DNA of 5,883 nucleotides, taken from an uncultured Lachnospiraceae bacterium (GTDB taxonomy: Bacteria > Bacillota_A > Clostridia > Lachnospirales > Lachnospiraceae). A model generated the notes under the pieces. That model made no database searches and had not been told where the DNA came from. It was given only the letters and a program-made list of their open reading frames with translations. The position numbers and the translations under genes were made by a program. Positions 1 through 5,421 of the stretch are shown one piece after another; the stretch's first letter is position 1, and each line of letters starts with the position of its first letter. The DNA lies in assembly GCA_905207905.1 (NCBI GenBank), contig CAJLNC010000112.1:1-5883 (forward strand), in the 5' to 3' direction.

Positions 1-99
1 GTTACCTGGATGGCGCTGAAGGTAGCTCTTGCCATCAGCGGAATCTTTGCCCTGGCATCATTTGTGTTTATCCTTTTCTGTGTATACGTCTGGTTTTAA
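1..99 (+). CDS. C-terminal end of an unidentified membrane protein (5' truncated)
   Basis: Frame 1 is open from the left edge to a TAA at 97-99 and gives 32 residues. After VTWMALK the rest is almost wholly hydrophobic (ALAISGIFALASF, then FILFCVYVWF), which fits one transmembrane helix ending at the very C-terminus. An ATG at position 10 could start a 29-residue peptide, but no ribosome binding site can be judged because the edge is too near; a truncated larger protein is more likely. The family cannot be recognised from this fragment. It is convergent with the HicB-like gene. After the stop the same frame stays open to a TGA at 214-216, which is probably chance. Confidence 0.5.
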   Translation, partial: VTWMALKVALAISGIFALASFVFILFCVYVWF

Positions 100-181
100 A
101 GAGTGAGAAACGGTTTGCAGGATCGCACTGCGGCGGGCAGGGAGGAAGGTGCGGAAGCGACCCAACCCAGGGGGAAGGGAT

Positions 182-299
182 GTTGTAAAATACCTCCGGT
201 GGTACCTTTCAGGTGATTTTTCTCCGAAAAACAACATATTTTCAGAGGAAAACACACCGAAAGTCCATGGGGATTCGTATGTTACAACGTCTCTTTTTT
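182..299. other. Convergent intergenic segment with nested inverted repeats and a T-run
   Basis: The gap between the membrane protein stop and the HicB-like stop holds two nested inverted repeats. The outer one is GTTGTAA (182-188) with TTACAAC (282-288). The inner one is CTCCGAAAA (222-230) with TTTTCAGAG (239-247). The inner stem has a C·A mismatch as plus-strand RNA but a G·U pair as minus-strand RNA, so it folds better in the transcript of the HicB-like gene. A run of six T lies at 294-299 on the plus strand, right after the outer repeat. Neither repeat is a textbook terminator, since no strong GC stem sits directly before the T-run. The segment may help end transcription from both sides; that is inference. 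Confidence 0.3.
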
Positions 300-573
300 A
301 TTCGTCCCAGCCGTCATTGAAACGGTAGGTAATACAGATGTTTCGCACTGTCTGATCCTGGGTGAGGATAAGATCGTGAAGATCGCTTACTGCCGGAAGA
401 TGGTTTTCTTCTTCTAATTCCACGGATATCCAGTCCATAAGAGCCTCATTGGCATTGTCCACTGCCTCCTCCAGGGTATCTCCTTTTGCAGTGCAGCCTT
501 CCAGGTCCGGAAAGTGGCCGGTGTAGGCTCCATTTTCCTGTTTTTGAAAAATTGCAGGGTAAATAAATTTCAT
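298..573 (-). CDS. HicB-family antitoxin-like protein, no HicA partner (91 aa)
   Basis: The protein begins MKFIYPAIFQKQENGAYTGH and continues FPDLEGCTAKGDTLEEAV, the hallmark N-terminal fold of the HicB/UPF0150 family (a degenerate RNase H-like domain, residues about 1-55). Known HicB proteins neutralise the small mRNA-cleaving toxin HicA, and many carry a C-terminal helix-turn-helix or ribbon-helix-helix for autoregulation. Here the tail (residues 60-91, with ICITYRF) shows no evident DNA-binding motif. No HicA-like ORF is visible on either side: the gaps are 73 nt upstream and under 200 nt downstream. The start at 573 is chosen because AAAGGA lies 10 nt upstream and the homology begins at this Met; the frame is open further upstream but overlaps the DAHP synthase gene. 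It may be co-transcribed with that gene, since no terminator is seen in the 73-nt gap. The family call is firm; an antitoxin role is uncertain. Confidence 0.85.
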   Translation of the reverse strand: MKFIYPAIFQKQENGAYTGHFPDLEGCTAKGDTLEEAVDNANEALMDWISVELEEENHLPAVSDLHDLILTQDQTVRNICITYRFNDGWDE

Positions 574-646
574 AGCTGCTGTTTCCTTTCTAAAGTTTTC
601 TTGGCAACCGTGTGCATAGAATCGTGTTGTCCCATGGACACGGATG

Positions 647-1681
647 CTAACATTTCTCGTAAATACTGTATACCAGCTTTTCAGAATCCTCCCAGCCCAG
701 GCAGGGATCCGTGATGGACTGCCCGTAGACATGGTTGGGGGTACCGATTTTTTGGTTTCCTTCCACCAGATAGCTTTCAATCATCAGACCCTTGACCATT
801 TCCTTGATCTCAGGGTTGTAGTTGCGGCTATGGAGCACTTCGTGGCAGATGCGGATCTGTTCTTTATACTGTTTATTGGAATTGGAATGGTTGGCATCAA
901 TGATGGCGGCAGGATTTTTTAAGCCTCGTTTGCCATACATTTCCAAAAGAAGCATCAGGTCTTCATAATGGTAGTTGGGAATGCAGTTGCCGTGCTTGTT
1001 TACTGCGCCTCTTAAAATCACATGAGCCAGATCATTGCCGTCTGTATTCACATCCCAGCCACGATAGATGAAATTGTGTTTGCTCTGAGCAGCCTGAACA
1101 GAATTAAACATTACGGACAAATCTCCGCTGGTAGGATTCTTCATTCCTGCGGGAACATCCATACCGCTCACGGTCATCCGGTGCTGCTGATCCTCCACAG
1201 AGCGGGCGCCGATGGCCACATAGGAGAGGATATCATCCAGATATCTCCAGTTTTCCGGATAGAGCATCTCATCGGCAGCGGTGAGGCCGGTCTCTTCGAT
1301 GGCACGGATGTGAAGCTTTCGGATGGCGATCATGCCTGCCAGCAGATCCGGCTTTTTTTCAGGATCCGGCTGATGGATCATGCCTTTGTAGCCCTGTCCT
1401 GTGGTTCTGGGTTTGTTGGTGTAGATTCTTGGAATAATGATCAGGCGGTCACCTACCTTATCCTGGAGGGCGGCCAGACGTCCCAGATAATCGCAGACAG
1501 AGTCTTCATTGTCTGCAGAACAGGGGCCGATGATTACCAGAAATTTATTGGATTCTCCTGTGAATACCTGGCGAATCTCCTGATCCCGTCTGGTCTTTAT
1601 GGCTTTTACTTCATCGGAGAGAGGGTATTGTTTTTTGATCTCTGCCGGAATGGGCAGTTTTTTTTCAAAATTGATAGCCAT
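647..1681 (-). CDS. aroF: 3-deoxy-7-phosphoheptulonate (DAHP) synthase, type I (AroF/G/H class)
   Basis: It condenses phosphoenolpyruvate and erythrose-4-phosphate to DAHP, the first step of the shikimate pathway in the cytoplasm. At 344 residues it has the full length of the E. coli AroF/AroG/AroH class. Visible motifs are GPCSA (52-56), KPRTTGQGYKG (90-100), IGAR (157-160), GMKNPTSGD (179-187), DANHSNS (262-268) and SITDPCLGW (322-330). By comparison with AroG the metal ligands are Cys54, His265, Glu302 and Asp325, and PEP contacts include Arg85, Lys90, Arg92, Arg160, Lys181 and Arg224. All are present, so the enzyme should be active. Which amino acid inhibits it cannot be read from the sequence. 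The ATG at 1681 is supported by AAGGAG 8 nt upstream. A sigma-A type promoter lies about 40-65 nt upstream. No T-box or attenuator is seen in the roughly 30-nt leader. The HicB-like gene follows 73 nt downstream. Confidence 0.97.
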   Translation of the reverse strand: MAINFEKKLPIPAEIKKQYPLSDEVKAIKTRRDQEIRQVFTGESNKFLVIIGPCSADNEDSVCDYLGRLAALQDKVGDRLIIIPRIYTNKPRTTGQGYKGMIHQPDPEKKPDLLAGMIAIRKLHIRAIEETGLTAADEMLYPENWRYLDDILSYVAIGARSVEDQQHRMTVSGMDVPAGMKNPTSGDLSVMFNSVQAAQSKHNFIYRGWDVNTDGNDLAHVILRGAVNKHGNCIPNYHYEDLMLLLEMYGKRGLKNPAAIIDANHSNSNKQYKEQIRICHEVLHSRNYNPEIKEMVKGLMIESYLVEGNQKIGTPNHVYGQSITDPCLGWEDSEKLVYSIYEKC

Positions 1682-1719
1682 GTGTATTGCTCCTTTTTAC
1701 AGTCTTTTGTCAACTTCTT

Positions 1720-1748
1720 ATTATAGTATAAGAAAATGAGAAAGTCGA
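1720..1748 (-). promoter_or_regulatory. Probable sigma-A promoter of the DAHP synthase gene
   Basis: Read on the minus strand there is a -35 box TCGACT (1743-1748, 4 of 6 matches to consensus), a 17-nt spacer and a perfect -10 box TATAAT (1720-1725). The predicted start of transcription is near 1713, giving a leader of about 30 nt before the ATG at 1681. A TTGACA at 1708-1713 on the same strand has no suitable -10 box and lies too near the start codon. Confidence 0.7.
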
Positions 1749-1769
1749 TATAAAACTGAGATTTTCCTG

Positions 1770-1906
1770 GGATTTTTGAGGCAGCCAATTTCAGCGGAGA
1801 CGACTGAACTGTCACGGATTTGAGGCAGCCAATTTCAGCGGTGACGACTGAGCAGCCGCGGATTTGTGGCATCAGCCAGTTTCAGCGGTGATGGCTGAAC
1901 CATAAG
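1770..1906. repeat. Three tandem imperfect copies of a ~45-bp dyad-containing repeat
   Basis: Copies lie at 1770-1815 (46 bp), 1816-1859 (44 bp) and 1860-1906 (47 bp). Each begins GGATTT. The first two share an exact 22-bp block (1776-1797 and 1820-1841). The third carries a 3-nt insertion (ATC) and a few substitutions. All three keep the core TTTCAGCGG followed by A/T, GA, C/T, G, A/G and CTGA. Within the core, TTCAG and CTGAA form a 5-bp stem with a 9-nt loop in copies 1 and 3, and the end pair becomes T·G in copy 2. In copy 3 an alternative TCAGCC/GGCTGA stem is also possible. The array starts about 20 bp upstream of the DAHP synthase -35 box. Its function is unknown. Confidence 0.85.
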
Positions 1907-2008
1907 GGGAGGATTCATTTTTGCGGTTATTTTTGCCAGGGACATTGTACCCAGGAGTGCTCTGGGTGGAGGCGGAGGAAGATATTTTGCGGATGTTTTG
2001 GATAATGG
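1907..2008. other. Intergenic spacer with a small hairpin, no gene seen
   Basis: This stretch between the repeat array and the next promoter has an inverted repeat ACCCAG (1949-1954) / CTGGGT (1962-1967) with a 7-nt loop. No T-run follows, so it is not a terminator. A short plus-strand frame is open from 1906 to a TGA at 2038-2040, without a convincing start, and is not called. Confidence 0.4.
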
Positions 2009-2037
2009 TTGAACCGAAGAAAAATTCAAGGTATAAT
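2009..2037 (+). promoter_or_regulatory. Probable sigma-A promoter of the sirC-mutS-like-rnhA operon
   Basis: A -35 box TTGAAC (2009-2014, 4 of 6 matches), a 17-nt spacer and a perfect -10 box TATAAT (2032-2037) precede the ATG at 2077. The predicted transcription start is near 2044, giving a leader of about 33 nt. The leader shows no riboswitch-like structure. Confidence 0.72.
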
Positions 2038-2076
2038 TGACCAGAGAAATTAAGAGAAGAAGGCAGGAAGAGACGT

Positions 2077-2526
2077 ATGAGTAAACCATATTTTCCAGTA
2101 TTTTTAGATTTGTCAGAGAAACGGATTGTAGTAGTGGGAGCAGGAACCATTGCCAAGCGCAGAATCCGTACCCTGATTGATTTTACAGATCATCTGGTAG
2201 TAGTGGCACCTGAAGTGAACAAAGAGCTTCTGGATCTGGAACAGCAGGGGAAACTGACGATCCTTCGGAAAAAGTATGAGCGGGAGGATTTGTATGAAGC
2301 CTCCATGGTAATTGCAGCAGCCAGTGATTCTAAGATTAACAACGATATTTACAGCGCCTGCAAGTGTCTGGGCATTCCGGTGAATGTGTGCAGTAATAAA
2401 GAGAAATGTGATTTCTTTTTTCCAGGAATCGCAAGAAAAGAGTATGTGGTGGCTGGAGTTACTGCCAGCGGCAGAGAACATAAGCAGGTAAAAGGAATTG
2501 CGGAAAGGATACAAGAGATCTTATGA
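2077..2526 (+). CDS. sirC: Precorrin-2 dehydrogenase / sirohydrochlorin ferrochelatase-like protein (short SirC/CysG N-terminal type)
   Basis: The family oxidises precorrin-2 to sirohydrochlorin with NAD, and bifunctional members also insert iron, giving siroheme (or feeding cobalamin synthesis). The 149-residue protein opens YFPVFLDLSEKRIVVVGAG, a Rossmann NAD-binding loop (G21-A-G23, A26, R28). Then come AASDSKINNDI (81-91), IPVNVCSNKEKCDFFFPG (100-117) and VAGVTASGRE (125-134), matching the order of family motifs. It lacks the roughly 50 C-terminal residues of typical ~200-residue members. By hand alignment, Ser106 stands where CysG Asp104 and Met8p Asp141 have their catalytic aspartate. 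The ATG at 2077 has AGGAAG 6 nt upstream. The stop overlaps the next start by 4 nt, so the two are probably translationally coupled. No other siroheme or cobalamin gene is in the window. The fold is sure; full activity is less sure. Confidence 0.87.
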   Translation: MSKPYFPVFLDLSEKRIVVVGAGTIAKRRIRTLIDFTDHLVVVAPEVNKELLDLEQQGKLTILRKKYEREDLYEASMVIAAASDSKINNDIYSACKCLGIPVNVCSNKEKCDFFFPGIARKEYVVAGVTASGREHKQVKGIAERIQEIL

Positions 2527-4310
2527 GCAATGAATGGAAATCCGTTTTAGGCATAGGGACGATTATTTTGCTGATGATGGCTGCCTTTGCAGTGTTTATT
2601 GTCTGGGACAAGAGGAGGAAGCGGCAGCGGATGCTGGCTCGGATCCGAAGGGACTGGGGGGCCTGGCCGGCCAGACAGTACGATTCCGGAGACTGGGATG
2701 CAGCGGTGGGGTATTATGTCAATAAACAGACCAGGGATTTCCAGATTGATGATACTACCTGGGAAGATATTGGGATGGATCGGATTTTCATGCTCATGAA
2801 CCATACCGGATCTTTTCTGGGGGAGGGGTATCTTTACTATCTGCTGCGGACCCCGTCTTTTGATGAGCAGGAGCTTTTGGAGCGGGATCGGCTCATCCAT
2901 TATTTTACAGAGCATCAGGAAGAGCGGGAGCAGATACAGCTGTTTTTTTATAACGCAGGAAAGACCGGCAGAACCTCTGTGTTTGATGCAGTCTATGATC
3001 TTGCCCAGTTCCAGCCTGGCAGCAAATGGCCTCATTTTTTGAACCTGGGGTTATTTGCTGTTTCTTTGGCAGTACTGTTTGCTGCTCCGGCTCCCGGGAT
3101 CTTGCTTCTATTAGGCTGGATGGCTTATGGGATGCAGGATTATTACCGGAGAAAGCGGCCTGTGGAAAAGTATGTGACAGCTACCCGATTTTTGCTAAAG
3201 ACCCTGGAGATTGCCGGGGAGATGGGAAAGATGGAGTTTCCACCTCTGAGAGAGTATCAAAAGCGGATCAGCGAAGCGGCGGGCAGCTTTGGGAAACTAA
3301 AGCGCAATACGTTCTTTCTGATGACTGGCTCCAGAGTAGATTCTGATCCGCTGGCCGGCATTGTAATGTATTTAAACAGCTGTTTTCACATTGACCTTCT
3401 TCAGTTTTTTACAGTGGTAAAAGAGATGAAGAGCCATCTGAAGGAATTCGAAGTGCTGGTGGAGGAGATGGGAAAGATAGAGGCTGCCATTGCGGTAGCG
3501 TCCTTTCGGGAATGTATGAAGGACTGGTGCAGGCCCAGGCTGACGAAAGAGGAGAAACCTGTAAAATCAGGCGATTTCCGGGCAGAGAAAACTCATGAAA
3601 CGGGAAACTTTTATGAGGCGCTGTTTCTGGATGCAGAGAATGGATATCATCCTTTGATCCAGGAGCCGGTGAAAAACAGTATCCGCGCAGAGCGGGGGGT
3701 TTTGCTGACGGGCTCCAATGCCTCCGGAAAGTCCACCTTTTTAAAGACTGTGGCGGTTAATGCCATTTTATCTCAGACGGTTTATACCTGCATGGCAGAT
3801 CGCTGGAGCTCCGGTTATTTCCGGGTGTATTCCTCCATGGCTCTGCAGGATAATCTGGAGGGGCAGGAGAGCTATTACATTGTGGAGATCAAGTCCCTGA
3901 AGCGGATACTGGATGAAACGCTTTCCAGGGAAGAGGGGAAGAGTGGGGAGCGGGCTCCGGTTCTCTGCTTTGTGGATGAGGTTTTGCGGGGAACCAATAC
4001 TGTGGAGAGAATTGCGGCCTCCTCTCAGATACTGAACTATATGGCCGGACGGCAGGCGTTGTGCTTTGCGGCCACCCATGATATTGAACTGACGCATATT
4101 CTGGAAAACTATTATGATAACTATCATTTTCAGGAGCAGGTGCAGGATCATGATATCCAGTTTGACTATAAGCTGTATCCTGGCCGGGCATCCAGCCGCA
4201 ATGCCATTAAACTGCTGGGGCTGATGGGCTATGAGGAGGATGTGATCCAGGCGGCAGAACGTTCGGCACAGCAGTTTTTGGAGAACGGTGAGTGGGAAAA
4301 GCAGGCGTGA
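2523..4310 (+). CDS. Membrane-anchored MutS-family ATPase (no mismatch-recognition domain)
   Basis: The 595-residue protein ends in a clear MutS domain V ATPase: Walker A TGSNASGKSTF (396-406, Lys403), a MutS signature-like stretch SSMALQDNLEGQESYYIVEI (437-456), Walker B VLCFVDEVLRGTNT (480-493, Asp485-Glu486) and ATHDIE (517-522, switch His519). A lever/clamp-like helical region lies around 215-340. Residues 8-28 form a hydrophobic helix followed by RRKRQRM. Residues 172-202 form another hydrophobic stretch, perhaps a hairpin of two helices, followed by YYRRKR. Basic residues after both suggest the ATPase faces the cytoplasm. There is no N-terminal mismatch-binding domain, no Phe-X-Glu motif, and no MutS2 Smr nuclease domain, so mismatch repair itself is unlikely. 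The start overlaps the sirC stop (ATGA). AAAGGA lies about 13 nt upstream, which is far, so coupling may matter. Role unknown; a membrane-linked nucleic-acid or remodelling ATPase is inference. Confidence 0.88.
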   Translation: MSNEWKSVLGIGTIILLMMAAFAVFIVWDKRRKRQRMLARIRRDWGAWPARQYDSGDWDAAVGYYVNKQTRDFQIDDTTWEDIGMDRIFMLMNHTGSFLGEGYLYYLLRTPSFDEQELLERDRLIHYFTEHQEEREQIQLFFYNAGKTGRTSVFDAVYDLAQFQPGSKWPHFLNLGLFAVSLAVLFAAPAPGILLLLGWMAYGMQDYYRRKRPVEKYVTATRFLLKTLEIAGEMGKMEFPPLREYQKRISEAAGSFGKLKRNTFFLMTGSRVDSDPLAGIVMYLNSCFHIDLLQFFTVVKEMKSHLKEFEVLVEEMGKIEAAIAVASFRECMKDWCRPRLTKEEKPVKSGDFRAEKTHETGNFYEALFLDAENGYHPLIQEPVKNSIRAERGVLLTGSNASGKSTFLKTVAVNAILSQTVYTCMADRWSSGYFRVYSSMALQDNLEGQESYYIVEIKSLKRILDETLSREEGKSGERAPVLCFVDEVLRGTNTVERIAASSQILNYMAGRQALCFAATHDIELTHILENYYDNYHFQEQVQDHDIQFDYKLYPGRASSRNAIKLLGLMGYEEDVIQAAERSAQQFLENGEWEKQA

Positions 4311-4384
4311 GTTTGCAGGCGGTAAAGGATAAAAGATGCAGGATGGGGCAAACGAGAGCGCTTGGAAGCAAAACAGAATAGAAA

Positions 4385-4390
4385 AAGGAG
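4385..4390 (+). promoter_or_regulatory. Ribosome binding site that fixes the RNase HI start
   Basis: AAGGAG lies 5 nt before the ATG at 4396. An in-frame ATG at 4336 would add 20 residues ([11 protein letters not shown]...), has no good site of its own, and lies before the conserved start of the family, so the inner ATG is preferred. Confidence 0.8.
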
Positions 4391-4395
4391 ATAAT

Positions 4396-4872
4396 ATGTT
4401 AGTAAAGATCTATACCGATGGCGCAGCCAGAGGAAACCCGGACGGACCGGGCGGTTACGGAACCGTTTTGGAATATGTGGATTCCAAGGGACAGCTTCAT
4501 ACCAGGGAGTTCAGCCAGGGATATAAAAAAACCACCAACAACCGCATGGAGCTGATGGCAGCCATCGCGGGGCTGGAGGCTTTGAACCGTCCTTGCCAGG
4601 TAGAGCTGTATTCAGATTCCAAGTATCTGGTGGATGCTTTTAATCAGCACTGGATTGACAACTGGGTGAAAAAAGGATGGAAGCGGGGGAAGAATGAGCC
4701 GGTAAAGAATGTGTCTCTCTGGAAGCGGCTGCTGGCAGCAAAAGAACCTCACAAGGTAACCTTTATCTGGGTTAAGGGCCATGATGGCCATCCCCAGAAT
4801 GAGCGGTGCGACACACTGGCCACCACGGCGGCGGACGGGGACGACCTGATATCGGACGAGCTGGGGGATTAG
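4396..4872 (+). CDS. rnhA: Ribonuclease HI
   Basis: It cuts the RNA strand of RNA-DNA hybrids in the cytoplasm, clearing R-loops, primers and misplaced ribonucleotides. The 158-residue protein is close to the size of E. coli RNase HI (155). It starts [20 protein letters not shown] and has the full catalytic set: Asp8 (YTDGA), Glu52 (NNRMEL), Asp74 (YSDSKY) and Asp139 (NERCDTLA), plus the flexible-loop His129 ([11 protein letters not shown]). The basic handle [16 protein letters not shown] (90-105) is present, as in E. coli. No hybrid-binding domain precedes it. It follows the MutS-like gene by 85 nt, so it is probably in the same operon. In that gap GTTTGC (4311-4316) and GCAAAC (4348-4353) form a weak inverted repeat. 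No clear terminator follows the gene. Confidence 0.97.
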   Translation: MLVKIYTDGAARGNPDGPGGYGTVLEYVDSKGQLHTREFSQGYKKTTNNRMELMAAIAGLEALNRPCQVELYSDSKYLVDAFNQHWIDNWVKKGWKRGKNEPVKNVSLWKRLLAAKEPHKVTFIWVKGHDGHPQNERCDTLATTAADGDDLISDELGD

Positions 4873-4881
4873 TTTTATTGA

Positions 4882-4986
4882 GTGGGAATACTTGATTATG
4901 TGATTATCTGCAAAACAGGAAAAGAGTATGTAGAGATTTATCGTGTGGTTGATTGGTATCAGGATATTACGAAGCTCTTTGATTAG
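4882..4986 (+). CDS. Doubtful tyrosine-rich 34-codon ORF, possible small protein or gene remnant
   Basis: A GTG at 4882 directly follows an in-frame TGA and opens 34 codons to a TAG at 4984-4986. The peptide runs MGILDYVIICKTGKEYVEI, then YRVVDWYQDITKLFD. It has four tyrosines (6, 16, 20, 26), and its residue make-up looks protein-like rather than random. Against it: the only purine-rich site is GGGGG near 4863, about 14 nt upstream, and no family is recognised. The base composition is more AT-rich than that of rnhA. It could be a small protein, the decayed end of an old gene, or chance. It lies upstream of the tyrS promoter and so is not part of the T-box transcript. Confidence 0.25.
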   Translation: MGILDYVIICKTGKEYVEIYRVVDWYQDITKLFD

Positions 4987-5012
4987 GGAAGAATACATGA
5001 CAAAATTCCACC

Positions 5013-5041
5013 TTGACAATCTGTCAAGAAGCCTCTATACT
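5013..5041 (+). promoter_or_regulatory. Strong sigma-A promoter of the tyrS T-box transcript
   Basis: A perfect -35 box TTGACA (5013-5018), a 17-nt spacer and a -10 box TATACT (5036-5041, 5 of 6 matches) lie just before the T-box leader. Transcription should begin near 5048. The -35 box forms the left half of a perfect palindrome TTGACA-ATC-TGTCAA (5013-5027). Confidence 0.85.
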
Positions 5042-5048
5042 GAAAGGC

Positions 5049-5421
5049 AAAGCTGTGATTGGAACAAGTAGAAGCCAGTGGAATGGACAGAAAGCGGCCG
5101 GTTGATGAGAGGCGCACAGGAAGTTGGTTTTGAATACATCCAGGAGCTTCGCACCGAAAGCAGTCAGTATGGAAGTTTCAGATGAGGAATCTCGGAGTGA
5201 GCGTTTTCAATAGGGGAATTTTATTGAGTACAGTTCCGGGGACAAGGAAGAAGGCAGAGCGACTGACAGACCAGTAGGCTGCGGCGGCAGGCAACCGTTA
5301 TGATGCCAGAGTATGCCGGTACTCAATGAGGCAGAAAGTGTGAGCTTTCTGTGAAGTAAGGTGGTAACACGGGAACGATGGCTCTCGTCCTTATAAAATG
5401 AATAGGGATGAGAGCTTTTTT
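5049..5421 (+). promoter_or_regulatory. Tyrosine-specific T-box riboswitch leader of tyrS
   Basis: T-box leaders bind a matching uncharged tRNA and then let transcription continue. In Stem I, TGGA (5084-5087) pairs with TCCA (5139-5142) and closes an internal loop holding ACAGAAAG on the 5' side and GAATACA on the 3' side. The UAC at 5135-5137 followed by A is the specifier, a Tyr codon, in keeping with the gene served. A 9-bp long-range stem joins ATTGAGTAC (5223-5231) with GTACTCAAT (5319-5327), which I take as the Stem II region. Stem III is CAGAAAG (5332-5338) / CTTTCTG (5345-5351). The antiterminator T-box is AAGGTGGTAACACGGG (5358-5373), with bulge UGGU (5362-5365) able to pair with tRNA ACCA ends. 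It differs from the usual GGTGGTACCGCG at one or two places. The intrinsic terminator follows. The left boundary is set by the predicted transcription start. Confidence 0.92.
5381..5421 (+). terminator. Regulated intrinsic terminator of the tyrS T-box
   Basis: GCTCTCGTCC (5381-5390) pairs with GGATGAGAGC (5406-5415), a 10-bp stem with one G·U pair and a 15-nt loop. Six T follow at 5416-5421. The 5' arm begins only 8 nt after the T-box sequence, so forming the antiterminator should compete with this hairpin, as in known T-box switches. Confidence 0.92.

Noticed and set aside
198..206. GGTGGTACC, resembling a T-box antiterminator core
   Set aside because: There is no Stem I or specifier upstream, no competing terminator hairpin follows, and the genes on both sides do not fit T-box control.
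100..216. In-frame continuation of 38 codons after the TAA of the membrane protein, possible nonsense mutation or readthrough
   Set aside because: A frame of this length is open fairly often by chance; there is no recognisable domain and no readthrough signal.
628..640. TGTCC-CAT-GGACA hairpin between the DAHP synthase and HicB-like genes
   Set aside because: A 5-bp stem without a T-run on either strand is too weak to call a terminator.
1022..1726. 234-residue plus-strand open frame
   Set aside because: It is the antisense shadow of the DAHP synthase gene, which has all its catalytic motifs on the minus strand.
1770..1906. CRISPR array
   Set aside because: Only three units lie directly head to tail, without unique spacers of even length, and the copies diverge internally. 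No cas gene is present.
1906..2040. 45-codon plus-strand frame before the sirC promoter
   Set aside because: It has no acceptable start or ribosome site, runs into the -10 box of the promoter, and shows no recognisable family.
1835..2156. Two minus-strand frames of 84 and 94 residues in the divergent region
   Set aside because: Their peptides come from the repeats and promoter sequence, with odd proline-rich or serine-rich stretches and no ribosome site; one overlaps the sirC start.
4336..4395. Longer RNase HI with a 20-residue N-terminal extension
   Set aside because: The inner ATG at 4396 has AAGGAG at proper spacing and matches the conserved start of the family.
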